A DNA stretch of 64,000 nucleotides from Allodiplogaster sudhausi (lineage: Eukaryota; Nematoda; Chromadorea; Rhabditida; Diplogasteridae), in NCBI GenBank assembly GCA_945643635.1, contig CALZFC010000062.1, positions 1,090,501 through 1,154,500 of the forward strand, written 5' to 3'. Under the pieces are notes generated by a model, which was not told the origin of the DNA, searched no databases, and saw only the letters and a program-made list of their open reading frames with translations. Both the position numbers and the translations under genes were made by a program. Shown here one piece after another: positions 11,643 to 22,945 of the stretch; position 1 is the stretch's first letter; every line of letters starts with the position of its first letter.

Positions 11643-13806
11643 CTATTTATTAGCCGGTTGGAGGTTGATTCGTGGCCGGGTAATTTCAGCACCTCCATCG
11701 ACCTAAGAATACATTTAACAATAAAATGGACCATAACAACAATATCATTACTTTCTATTTTCATTTTATTGCGGAAAAAAATCGATATGTTAACTACCTT
11801 TAGTAGTTCACCGCTAGTGAACGAAGATGCATCCGTCGCAAGGAAGTATACTGCTTTTGCAACCTGCAGAAGTTTATCTCGAGATTATCCTTATTGTTTG
11901 ATTGTTTAAAGCGACCGTTTTACTAGATTAACATTTCTAAACAATTTGGTATTCTCTGAACAAACTTCGATTGGCTGTCCAATGCGCTTCAATGGGACAA
12001 TTGGTTTGTAGGCCTCAACGACCTGAAATCGAAGAATAGTGCGTCAATGGTTTATGAAAAGCTTAACTAATGTTAATACAAAAAGATGACAAAAACATAT
12101 TCTGACTTCATAAGAAAAAAAGACGAACAAAAAGAAGCATGAGATTATCTGAAAAGAACCGAATGAAACCTCAGTGTAGTACTCCTGTGGCATTCCGGCG
12201 CGAATTTGGAATTCGCTCGTGATGAGACCGGGACTGTAAGTTCTGCGATTCAATCATCCAAATCTTTAATCTCTTTTATTGAAAGAAGTTTTTTTATTTA
12301 TTATATAAATATTAATTTAAGAAGCAGAAATTAGTTTCAAATTGTGCCGACTTGACAGAGTTGACGCGCACGCCCTTGTCTGCGACTTCGAGTGCGAGAA
12401 CCTTTGTGAACTGGTCGAGCGCAGCTTTTGACATGCAGTAGTAACCAGAGTTAGGCGTCTAAAGTGTGGGAAGAATATAAAATAAAAGATTTTTTTCGTT
12501 TAAAAAACTTTTTCATTAACGATAACGATCACCGAGAAAAAAGTAAGCCTGGCCTGGGAGTAGGCACTCTCCCATCCTCGCCTGCTGATTGACCATGCAA
12601 ATAGCACACGTGCGAATGAGACTGCGAGGGCCGCGGCTATTTGAAATATCGTGTGATTTTTCGGTGATCGCCCTCATTTAAATCATAGCGTCATATAATG
12701 TGATGAGTCCTATTGTAATGGTGAAATGGTCGTACCGCGACGAGTCCGGCGACGCTGCTGATGTTGACGATGGTTCCCTTCGTAGCGATGATCTGCGGCA
12801 GCGCCAGCTGTGTCAGCTGGATCACGCTAGAAAAGAACCAATTACTCAATCTTATTTTGCATAGCACAACGACGAGAGAGTATGTGAAAATTCATAGGCG
12901 CAAAAATTCACAAAAAGAAAACATTACAAGAATCGTGATTAAAACGTAACCTTCGGACGTTGACGTCGAAAATCTTGTCAAAACAATCGACGTTTGTGGA
13001 AGCCAGCTCGCCACGAATCGCCATTCCAGCATTGTTCACCTGCGATATAAATCACAATTTAATCACCCTCAAAGAACTCATTTATCTACATATTCGGTTG
13101 GCTGAAAATCAGCCCGACAACAAACAATTTTCGTGTTTTATTTAGCATGTATTTAGTTCATCACACTTTTCCCCAGTGGCAACCAACCAGCGTGTCAATC
13201 TTGCCGAACTTGTCCATTGTGTTTTTGAGAATTGCTTCACGGGTTGTCTGCGAGGTGATATCGCCAGCAGTTGTGACGACCTTAAGACGTGTGACTATAA
13301 ACCATCAATTACTGTGTTTCTCTCCTCATCGAGAGGATTTGCTAATCATTTTAGAATATCAATTGCATTATTCTTATTCTAAAGTACTGACGTCGAGAGC
13401 GCCCTTCTTGACGCACTGGACGGCCACCTCCGCGAGTGCCTTGACATTTCTGCCCGAGAGCGAGAGCCGCCACTTCTGTTAAGAGAGCGATGCCCTTGCC
13501 GATGCCCGACGATGCGCCTGAGTGAGTGGTAAGGTACTAAATACATATGTAAATTTATTATTCATCTTATTCATTCGTACATCATAAATGTATGTAGGCG
13601 ACAACGTTGAATAATATTATATGTTCGAAATATTGGATGACACAAAGTACTCAGAGAGTCCTGCGATCTGCTTTCTCTAACCGTTATATCCTACAAGCTG
13701 GAGACCACAACAGTATACAATTCGCTCGCATTTCTGCATGCCATATCTGATTTTATAAGCTCAGGAACAAATCTGGCAGCTAACCGGTGATAATGACGAC
13801 GGACAT
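11643..13806 (-). pseudogene. Tandem SDR copy, frameshifted by an 8-base deletion
   Basis: This copy has the same exon order as the SDR gene at 8369-10415. It has a start MSVVIIT (ATG at 13804-13806), a GASSGIGKG exon, VNNAG, the NISSVAG segment, YYCMSK, NPGLITSEFQ and a C-terminus VDGGAEITRPRINL plus a short extension. Eight bases (cggcaaag on the plus strand) are missing just after the GIGKGIAL codons, near 13480. This shifts the frame through the rest of that exon and breaks the cofactor-binding domain. Every other exon stays open with both catalytic residues, so the break looks recent, or could be an assembly error or an allele. TTATCTTTTAG just upstream of the ATG resembles a trans-splice acceptor. 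Confidence 0.75.
12526..12670. mobile_element. Candidate MITE in an intron of the SDR copy
   Basis: A 145-bp segment with 15-bp imperfect inverted ends (CGATCACCGAGAAAA against CGATCACCGAAAAAT in reverse). It sits in an intron that the neighbouring SDR paralogue does not lengthen in this way, so it looks inserted. I could not identify a clear target duplication, and the superfamily is unknown. Similar blocks occur at 16138-16256. Confidence 0.5.
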
Positions 13807-14455
13807 GGAATTGGAGGAGAGAAGAATCTAAAAGATAACACAACTCGCTTGCGGCAAACATCTCTAATTAAGAACCCTAGATGTACTTGTTTGATTGAGC
13901 CGGTCAAAAGGGTAGATTAAGTGCTCACTCAATTTATACAAAAGGAGCTTTTCAGCGTGATTGCGAATGTGGATTTTGCAAAGGACTTTATACATACACA
14001 TATGGCACTGGAAGCAGTGGTGGGCTTTTTCAACACGAACTCTGACGTGAACTAAAATGGGAGCCAGCATTTGATGAGATACAAATAGGTGAGATATGAT
14101 GACATCAAAATGGGAGGCGCCATCGTTTGTTCAGTTGTGTTGTGAAGGCACACCAATCTCTCTTTTTCTGCTACTCTCCCTCTTCTCGCCGCCCACTGAG
14201 TCGCTTGTCATCGAAACAACGATAAGAGCCAGAGTAGCTATAGAGTGAGAAGGTGAAGGACCATAAATGAAGGAGATCGAACGAGAAAAAGTGAAACAAT
14301 ATTTGCAAACTGAAAAGGGGCACTTGCGATTGAATACCATACTTTATGAATACGCTTTGTAGTTTCATTTGTCATCATTTGTTCTCCCTTTTCTTTGCAA
14401 GCTCTCACAATCAGTTCGACCGATTGCATTATTGATAGTACTTATGTATATCATA
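13807..14455. other. Intergenic DNA, no supported gene
   Basis: Roughly 650 bases upstream of the SDR copy. Several overlapping minus-strand frames of 60-70 codons occur at 14131-14429, but none has a motif, a codon bias or a convincing splice context. Confidence 0.45.
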
Positions 14456-14457
14456 TA

Positions 14458-14541
14458 CAGTACCGCCCACGAGCCAGGGGATTCGGCTCGAGCCGCTCGG
14501 GGCCGCTCGAGCCGTATCCCCTTTCTCCTGGACGGTACTCG
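14458..14541. mobile_element. Short palindromic MITE-like element
   Basis: An almost complete inverted repeat. The left arm begins CAGTACCGCCCACGAG and continues with AGGGGATTCGGCTCGAGC. The right arm mirrors it with a few mismatches and the centre is CG-rich. A TA precedes the left end, as expected for Tc1/mariner-type insertion, but the right TA is lost. The terminal CAGTnCCGCCCA also ends the larger element at 39747-40240, so the two may share a transposase. Confidence 0.55.
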
Positions 14542-14723
14542 ACAAACAACGAAAGAAAAGCAAACTACACCATTTATTTCAATTATAGAGTAATTAATCC
14601 CACACTTTACTCAATGAATTGGCTAATTATTTATCACAGACATTCTTGGCTGTTTCATTTGGTAGGTAACATATGTACATATGTACGTCTCTACTACTTT
14701 GGAGATTCACAAGCATTTTCTAC

Positions 14724-14789
14724 CTTGAGCAGTTCACCGGTCGTAAAAGAGGAAGCGTTTGTAGAGAGGTAGAAGACTGCTTTCGCAAC
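14724..14789 (-). pseudogene. Orphan SDR exon, relic of a third copy
   Basis: A 22-codon open exon (VAKAVFYL then STNASSFTTGELLK) is homologous to the penultimate exon of both SDR copies. It has an intact acceptor (TTGTAG) and donor (AAG|GTAGAA) in the right places. I find no other SDR exon between it and the chemoreceptor gene, so it looks like what remains of a third tandem copy. Confidence 0.65.
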
Positions 14790-15323
14790 CTACAATTTAC
14801 GTTCATTACGGTCATTGTCAGAATGAAAAGAGGGAACAAAAAAAATTGCTATTATTTCCTGAACGAATGCTGATGAGAGGACAAATGGATGGCATGAATG
14901 GACTTCGACAGGTTTCCGTGAATATCTTGGTCTAGAAAGGGCACTTGCTTTATTGTTAGTGAACTCAATTAGAGAAAGATGTGTCAAACACCCATGCATA
15001 CAAATAACAAACAGGGTAGACTCGGATGTACATACGCTTTTGTATGTATTTCTCTGTGAGCTCTTGTGCTGTCAGTGCAGGTTGTTGTTTGATTGCTGCA
15101 AATGTTTTTATTTATGTCCAAATATGTATATCTTTCAATCTTCAGAATAACATGCTTCACTTGTCATGACATATAATATTTCTGTATCAACGGACTCTAC
15201 TGATGCCAAAGTTTGCCTTTTTTTACTAAGAAGAACCTGTTGAGAACCCACCCAAGTCAATCATAATTTTTTTTATTTGAGCTTGAATTTCTGAACGTGC
15301 TTGACTGGACGACCACAAGCGCG

Positions 15324-15530
15324 ATGACTGTGATTGGACTGGCCACGTTTCCATTCGCTCTTTTTGTTTACAGTCGAATTCTTGCCAGCAAGACCTTCCG
15401 CGTCTTGCGCACCTTTCGCATTATCGTCATTGCCGGAATTGCGGTTAGTAAGACCTAAAAAAAAATCATTTGCGCAGCAATATCTCTTGTTATTTATGAA
15501 AATTTATGTACATACACACAGGTACTTAAT

Positions 15531-15579
<49 letters not shown>

Positions 15580-15611
15580 CCTCCCCCCTCTCTATCTCTC
15601 CCATCCCTCTA

Positions 15612-15652
<41 letters not shown>

Positions 15653-17574
15653 TTTACATGTCTATTCTTTTTCTGCAGATCTCTCTATGTCCCGCTCTCT
15701 GCAACTCTCTTTCGTTCTCTCTTTCTCTCTCTATCTCTCTTTGCTCACCGTTCGGGAGATTTGCGCTTACAATGGTTTGGAGATTATGAGAAAAAAACAA
15801 TTAGCTGATAGCACTTATTTTTGAAGAAAAACAAAGAGCTTTTTCTGGTCTCAAATTAAAGGACATGGCGGTCTACCTCAGCACAGTGTTCTTCTTGATG
15901 CTGACGACGTGGCCGACGTGGTTCTTTTGGTAATTTGGAGATGCTTAAATTTTACCATATGTAAAGTTTAGAGTACTGAAATAACATCATAAGGAATTAT
16001 TATATAGACAACAAATGTAGCTTTTTCATGGTTTGAATATAATGAAGAAGGTTTGCATTAATCATAAACATTGGTATAATAATTTTACTTTTTTTGCCTA
16101 CAATTATCTCTGATTAACATTTGTTTGAAGGAAGGCGATCACTGAAAAATTATATATGTAAATACGTATGAACTCTCATTCGCGCCTGAGTTACATATTT
16201 TCAGCGGGTTTGCGCGATCTGCCAAATGACACGCGAGACTGCCTACTCCTAGGAAGAACGCTTCAATTTGAATATACATTTATTTATTTACTGATTCCGT
16301 GATCGTGCTTCGTTAAATGCAATTATTTCCTTACCATTCTGTAGGTTCAACTGGCTGAAACAGTCGAAGTTGTCGAAGACGTGCTGCTTCCTCTATCTGT
16401 ACTGCCAGGCCGCGCAGCTGCAGGCGAGCTTTGCGCTTGCCGTCAATCGCCTTTTCGCCATCGCGTTTCCGCTGAGAAAACGAGTTCGAACATTTTCTAA
16501 CAAGTTTCTGTTATATACATACATGTATGTCTGTTTAATTATTTATTAGTCAATATTTTAATAATATTTGTCCAATGATGTATTTTTTTAGTACGATCGG
16601 ATTGTCTTTCGTGTCTGGGTAGCACTAATATTTCTTCTCCCGATTCCTCTGACAATGCCGAGTGCCTACCGTAGCTTCCACTATTTCGTCATCATTGAAT
16701 CCGACGGACGGCGAGCAATGCTCCCTGACTTTGCATATGACAAGTCGGCAAGTTACGCCATTCATTATTTCACTTTTTATTCTTATTATTATTCACTTGC
16801 ATTAAAAACCTGGCAACGCTTTGCTGCATTATGGCCGGTGCTCTGTTGAACAGTATATATTTTTCTACAAAGCTCGTTTGTCTTATAATAAATCTACATC
16901 TCATATTCCCCTGTTTGTCCCTAATATGCTATTGGCGTGGAGATGTAGCATTTCCTTCCTTCGCCAGTTCGCCACCCTCCTCCAAAAGACATACTTGGCT
17001 GGCATGGCCGCTCTAACCCTGCTCGCCAATATCGTCATTGTCATTCTTCTCGCAATGAAACGCAGCCCGCAATGGGCGGACTCAGCAGGGAAGGCAGAGC
17101 GTGGGGTCGCCGTCTCTTCTGTTCTCGGCTTCGCATCATATCTTGTCTTCTACGTCGCAATGGCACGGGATTCAATTTCCTTTACTCCGATTTCATAATT
17201 ATTTGCAATATTTCGGTCATTAAGCTTCATGATGAAATGGATCTGCTAGACAAAAAAAAATGCCAAATGTGGATCCAGCCAGATTTTATGGCCGTATACG
17301 AGTTTGTTAACTTTATTTATTTACTACTTTCACAGACTTTGAGCGACTACACGAATAACATTGTGATTCGGTATATGACTCCGCTCATTCAGGCGATTTC
17401 TTGCGCCGTGCCGTTCTGGTACGTGCTTTTCCTGGCATATTTGTATGCTGTAAAAATTATCAATTTGGTGCATAATCAAAGATTTTTCGGTGTTTCCTGA
17501 CGTTCTCGCACCCAATGCGGCGGGCAGTTTTTCCTCGTTGTAGAAGAAGAAGAATGGTCGGTGACTCGAGCTAA
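15324..17574 (+). CDS. Seven-transmembrane nematode chemoreceptor
   Basis: A seven-exon model for a serpentine receptor. Helix 1 lies in exon 1 from ATG 15324 (VIGLATFPFALFVYSRI). Helix 2 is in 15863-15929 (STVFFLMLTTWPTWFF). Helix 3 is in the exon at about 16346, ending NRLFAIAFPLRKR, the usual replacement of DRY in nematode chemoreceptors. Helix 4 starts near 16594 (VWVALIFLLPIPLTMP). The exon at about 16969-17160 carries helices 5 and 6, and the exon from about 17336 carries helix 7. The tail ends near 17574 with TFSHPMRRAVF and a basic run. The family resembles the SRG/SRV superfamily, but the exact class is not fixed. Such receptors act in sensory neurons to detect small molecules. The spacing upstream contains an orphan SDR exon. 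Confidence 0.72.
15538..15656. repeat. (CT)n microsatellite in chemoreceptor intron 1
   Basis: Two long (CT)n runs (about 15538-15575 and 15618-15650) separated by C-rich degenerate repeat, on the sense strand of the intron. Confidence 0.9.
16138..16256. mobile_element. Diverged relative of the 12526-12670 element
   Basis: In an intron of the chemoreceptor, the blocks CGATCACTGAAAAAT, TCTCATTCGCGCCTGAG and GCCTACTCCTAGG occur in the same order as matching blocks in the reverse complement of 12526-12670. The sequence between them is diverged and of different length. Probably a decayed copy of the same small repeat family. Confidence 0.35.
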
Positions 17575-17754
17575 CTGCCATCAACCTACCATTCATTTGC
17601 AAGTCATCGGATTAATTATTAATAATGATTTGTTTATCGAGAAATGTAGTTCATCATCGGAGACAGCAATTAAATAAAAATAATAACTAATTTAGACACA
17701 TGCATTTAATTTAGAAATAATATAAGATTTCTTGTTGGCTGCTAGTAATCATCG

Positions 17755-18217
17755 TCAAATCCATCCATATTGTTTGTAATTTCTTTTGATGTCAAGGTAG
17801 TCTAACACCAGCACTTCCTTTGGTATTCGCGCTGTCTCCGGATGTTCTCTTTCATTTCTTCTGGTATTCGTTCCACCTTAATTATTGTGTTGAATTGATA
17901 AACCTGATAAGCCAAGTCGAGTAGTTATGAACGAAGCTGCTTTTCCGTTTTTGTCACACGTCGGTCTAAATTGACCGCACAAGACATACAATTACGGTAT
18001 TGTCTACTGTATGACTGTCTAATATTCCCTTCACTTTTTTTTATTATTTTCAAACAAAAAGTGAGGATTGCAACATCCGAGCACACTACATAATTGTAAG
18101 AATATGCAGCAACTACTGGGTAAGGCACAGTTGGGCCATTGCCTCCTTCTTCGGGAATTCATCTTCCTTTGCTATCGCAGAAAAGATGCTGGCCACATCA
18201 AACAGATCTTCTACAGG
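17755..18217 (-). CDS. Unrecognised small protein, 5' end not found
   Basis: Three minus-strand exons join in phase. 18117-18217 begins PVEDLFDVASIFSAIAKE. 17933-18006 contains YRNCMSCAVNLDRR, with a CxxC. 17755-17876 contains RIPKEVLVLDYLDIKRNY and ends QYGWI then stop. Acceptors are TTGGCAG, ATACAG and TTAAG; donors are A|GTAGTT and C|GTTCAT. The first phase-0 exon must have at least one partner upstream, beyond 18230, which I could not place. No family is recognised. Codon use is less biased than in the neighbours, so low expression or a relic is possible. The gene sits tail-to-tail with the chemoreceptor. Confidence 0.4.
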
Positions 18218-18570
18218 CTGCCAATGAGACGATGAACCTGTAGTCAAATCCTAGTTACCTCATAAACTCAGAGTGTGATAAAAAGTGCATAGTGCATTTC
18301 ACTGACTTGTTTGTGTATTATTGTTTCTTGCATGGTGTAAAAATTGGTGTGCAGTTTCCTGTGAATTTTTACACGACTTATTACGTTTAATTCTTTCCCT
18401 TTCTTTCAATACTTATCTCTACTATATTTAACACGACGTTTGCCCCATTCTAGTTTCAACTTGCGCCGACACCCCTTAGTATTACAAGGAAGCGCGGCCT
18501 TATTTGCGTGTATGCCGATTTGGTTGAATTCCTTTAAACTAATTTGGCAAATTCCACAGTCCCACCAAGC

Positions 18571-20967
18571 ATGTCTGATGGGGCTTTTCGTGTCTATCTC
18601 GGCAACCTGCCGTCCGATGCAGTTCACGGGGACATCGAAACCATCTTGAAGGCCGCAGATATCTCCGAGAGTGAGGTGTGTCCAACTGTTTCAATTCAAA
18701 CTTATTTATTTATTTATTCAATACATCATTAAGATGTGACGACATTAAGAGCTTAAGAACGAGAAGATTGCAAGATTCAACAGTAACGTTTTGAAGAAAA
18801 AGGGAATGCAATGCAATAATCCGCGGAGAGGAGGAAGAAAAAATTTTTTATATAAAATAAAATAGTGGGGAAAGTTCTACTGTAAATGGATGAAGAGGAG
18901 AAGGTTGGGGGGGGGGGTGGATGAAGCCAGCAGCAGATCTCCTCGACACCGTACTGGGGTTGGAAAAAAAAACGCGAATAGATGTCATCAAATCCTCGTT
19001 AATTTTGAAAAGTCGTTGAACAATAAGGTTACGCTTAAAAGAAAGGTATAATTCATTTGTGTGGTCGTAAGAAACACTTTAATTTGTAGAGAAGGAGACT
19101 AATTTCTATCACTGCAAGTTGCCGGCGCATCATTTTGAAATGATTTTCAGTTCAAGAACTTCGACATTCACATGGTGCGCGACCGCGAGTCGGACCAGTT
19201 CAAGGGATTCGCTTATCTTAGCCTCGCGAATGATGAACAAGTCGACTTGCTACTCGCGCAGAACGGAGTGGTAAGGAAGTGCAACTGATAGGGGCACTAA
19301 CTGTATTTTGCTAACACAAGTAAAGTGGTTATACAAGGTTCGATATCATGCTATCGTTCTATTCAGGGAATAAAAGACGTGCCTGATGGTATTTCAATAA
19401 AGGGTGGGTTAGGTGAAAAATGAGTTTTTCCTTGCTTCTATTCTATCAGAGTTTGCACTGTTGAAACTTCCACATTTATTATTCTAATGGCTCTAATAAA
19501 TTCTTTCGCAAAAATGCTACATTTTCGCGCTTTCTCTCCAATTTATTCTTAAGAGGACCTTGTTACCAAGTTTTTAAATTTAAATAAGATTGCTTGTACT
19601 GCAAGATTCAAGGATTATTGTGTGCGTATTTCGAAAGGTCAGGGATCTTAGAATCTACTGTAATTCCGATAAAAATGGGGATGGTTATAATTGAGCCTAG
19701 AACCGTAAAATTGCGAGGTGGATAGCAAGTTATGTTTTAATGTTCAATTGAAGAGTTTTTTTTTAAAGAGATACGAGTTTGTTCTTGTTCTAGGATTTCG
19801 GAGGACGACGCCTGCGCGTGGATCGTGCGCCAGCTCGCGGTGGAAGGGGCGGCCGCGGAGGTGGACGCGGAGGCGGACGAGGCGGATTCGACATGCAAAG
19901 AGGCATCTCAAGCTATTCACTATTTTGTGCTTCTTTCCCATTATTAGTATAGTTAAGATCATGTACAAGTTTGCATTGAATATGCCGCAAGGTTATCAAG
20001 TCAATTTGTTGGTGTAGTTTTTTCTCCAAAAACTCATTAATTAAAAATATTTTAGGTATTATTCGAGTTATCTTCTCATTTTAACGATCCATTCAAACCA
20101 TCACAAGTGTTTCCTTTAAAAATGATTTCGCTGAAGGTGGCCGTGGCGGCGGCGGCGGAAACTTCGGCGGCGGTTTCGGAGGACCCCGCCGCGGCGGCTC
20201 CAATGAGTTTGAGGTTAGCTGAAAAAGAGTCATCGCGAGATATTCGCAATGCTAAACAGTACTACATAAGTCTAATGTTGGTTAGTTACACTGACTGGGT
20301 ACTTGAAATGCCCACAAATTAGCGATTGGCATTGTTTTCAATTTGATAATATAATATAATTCTCATTTACTGGCCATTTTAAATAATGTTTTGTGATCGT
20401 AAAACATTTTATAATATGTCATGTAATCTGCAAACGCTCTTTTCTATTTCTGCTGCTATTCATCAATGGTGATTGTTATCGCTGCGTGATACGCAAAGAC
20501 CTCTTGCTGACTTAATAATAATTATTATAATAAATTAATTGGAAAAAAACTGTCTTCTAAGTAAAGTAGTGGGAAAAAAAATAGTTTAAACTACTGAAGA
20601 AATTTTTTTAAGGTTGTCCGCGGTCGCGGAGGCCCTCCAGGTCGCTTCCATCAGGAGAGACAAGATGCAGAGGAAGCACCCCCCGCAGGTCTCTCTCTCT
20701 CTCTCTCTCGTTATCTCCATATTGCAGTTTTCCATCGTTGCTTTTTTTTCTGTGCTATTCACTTAATACTCGCTTTTTTATACTGCAAATTTTTCTCAAA
20801 TGAATGCCTTTGAAAATTTCTGACTTTATATATCTATTTAAGATGAAAGCGAGCGTCCTCGCCTCGTACTTTCTGCGCGTACAACGGACCCGAGCAAACT
20901 GGAGGAGATCAAGAAGAAGGAGGCAGAGGCCGAGGAGGAGAGACGCAAGAAGATATTTGGACAGTAA
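18571..20967 (+). CDS. drr-2: Translation initiation factor eIF4H homologue (DRR-2-like)
   Basis: Six exons (18571-18675, 19151-19270, 19794-19902, 20137-20213, 20613-20688, 20843-20967) give 203 residues with all phases matching. Residues about 7-85 form an RRM with RNP-2 VYLGNLP and RNP-1-like KGFAYLSL. A Gly-Arg-rich RGG stretch follows, then ERPRLVL, a motif shared with eIF4B/eIF4H, and a charged Lys/Glu tail ending KKIFGQ. eIF4H stimulates the eIF4A RNA helicase in cap-dependent initiation; the worm orthologue DRR-2 links TOR and diet to translation and lifespan. The acceptor AATTCCACAG ends 12 bases before the ATG and suits trans-splicing. Intron 3 appears to use a GC donor. Confidence 0.9.
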
Positions 20968-21011
20968 ATCTCTCTGCGTCTCTCTCTCTCTGTCTGATGT
21001 TCACCTCGCTC

Positions 21012-21043
<32 letters not shown>

Positions 21044-21051
21044 ATGTTCAC

Positions 21052-21088
<37 letters not shown>

Positions 21089-22211
21089 CTTCTTTTGACC
21101 CTCCCCTCATGTGCCTATTTCTCTCCATTAGTCTCCATGCTCCAGCGTTGCACAGAACTGTGCTGAGACTGAGAGTTGAAGCCATATCCTGCTACTACTC
21201 TATGAACCCTATTTGTTTTTTTCCTTAGCTTATTTTCAGGTGATTTTGGCGAAATACTCTAGTTTCTTCTGCTGAGAGAAATCTTTAATAGATTATAGAT
21301 TAAATAGCTTCCTCTTCCCCCCTTCGACTCTTCTTCCCATGATTATCATGAATACCACATCATCCGCGGACCTCACATCCCCGGGGTCATTTATTGATAA
21401 TTTGTGCCGTTTTGTTTGTTATACCTTTCTCTCTCTCTTTTCGCCCTTCTCCCTTTCGTATGCTAATTGGTGCCTATCGTTTTAAATTAGCATTGTATTT
21501 TTTATTCTAGCTGATATTCCTGTATCAGACTTATAATTCTTCTTTCGCCTTTTTTCGCTCCTTGAAGGCTATGGAATTGTCCTACTAGTTAGTGATAGTA
21601 TTTAACTGTTTCAAGCTTTCATTCGAATTTTCCACCGAAACTCAGGACCTCGTAAATTGAATAGAGAGATCGATTGTTGAAGTTTAGTTTGTTTTCTTCT
21701 GAAACTGCACTGCTCGGCAGTAGTTCCTTCTCCCCCGTTGTTGTTCCTTCTTTCGGTTTTGCATACAAAATAAAAAAAGGGCAGTGTTTGCATCTCTTTT
21801 CTTTTACTTGAGAAATTATTTGTCGTTTAATGTCGACTAACTTACATCAAAGATTTTTATTTAAGTTATTAGGAGGAAAAAAACAGAGCTTGGAATCGCG
21901 CAGGTGTATAGTGTTTAGAACCCAGTTGGAAAGCGAAAGGCTCTGTTGGTTCTTGTTCTGGCAAAAGGAGGGGGCCGGGGAGGAATAGGTAAGTCCTTTA
22001 AACCACCCAGACAATGCCGAAAAGATTCTGTGCCCGGGGATTGTGGTTACGAACAAGAAAGATGTCGGCATGGTTGGAGGGATCAAGTATGGCCAGAGGC
22101 ACTCATTCCAATTTCAAGGGTTCTCAATTCCATCCACTTTGTAAAAGGGGGTGATCAAACCTCGTTTTCAAAAGTTGCTGTGAACTTGAACTGTTAAGAA
22201 AGTCGAGAGAG
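20968..22211. other. Spacer between drr-2 and the BolA-like gene
   Basis: Begins with (CT)n-rich 3' UTR or spacer (20985-21085), then AT-rich DNA. A GC-richer stretch at about 21955-22150 contains short open frames on both strands without recognisable motifs. No gene is supported. Confidence 0.45.
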
Positions 22212-22484
22212 ATGGTGGTGAGTGAGCAAGAAATCGAGACTCTCCTCGCGAGCCTCGAGCCGACACATATGGTAAGCAATTAATTATTTATTTCTTATAA
22301 AAAAATAAACATTAGTTTTAAACTTTAAATTAAAGAAGGTAAAGGCTTCTCTTTGTCTCCTTCCTATCTCTATCTTTCTTTCGCTCTCTCGTTCTCTCAC
22401 CTGTCTCTCTCTCTCTCCTTCCCTTCTCTATCTTTCTTTCGCTCTCTCGTTCTCTCCCATGTCTCTCTCTCTCTCTCTCTTCTG

Positions 22485-22531
<47 letters not shown>

Positions 22532-22777
22532 TAAAAGGAGGTTTCCGACCTTTCTGATGGCTGCGGCGCTAAGTTCAACATCCTCGTGGTTTCGTCAAAC
22601 TTCACCGGAAAGCGCGTTCTCGAGCGACACCGGTACGGGTATTTTAATAATGAAGTTTTTCGTGAGGGGGCCCTGGGAGGTTGTTCTATACATAGCATAC
22701 AAGGTGTAGAAATGTTTCCATTTTTGGAGAGTAGGCGTTCTTGTTTGTATTATTTCCCGCTCGCCTTCAATCATCTT

Positions 22778-22824
<47 letters not shown>

Positions 22825-22945
22825 ACTCTCTTCCAGAATGGTTCACGAGTGCCTGAAGCCTGTGTCCGACCAGATCCACGCGGTCACGATCCAGTCGTAC
22901 AACGAAGAGCAGTGGCAGATGATGCAGCAGAAGGGTACAATGTGA
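22212..22945 (+). CDS. BolA2-like iron-sulfur cluster protein
   Basis: Three exons (22212-22271, 22538-22632, 22837-22945) give 87 residues, the usual length for cytosolic BolA2. The sequence covers the whole family fold: the N-terminal helix MVVSEQEIETLLASLEP, the strand segment with GCGAKFNILVVSSNFTGK, and the signature RHRMVHECL, where the invariant His sits. The Cys in GCGAKF is in the place of the second cluster ligand in BolA-glutaredoxin complexes. BolA2 works with monothiol glutaredoxins to traffic [2Fe-2S] clusters in the cytosol. Phases agree in all exons. Both introns have long (CT)n runs ending close to the 3' splice site. Confidence 0.92.
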
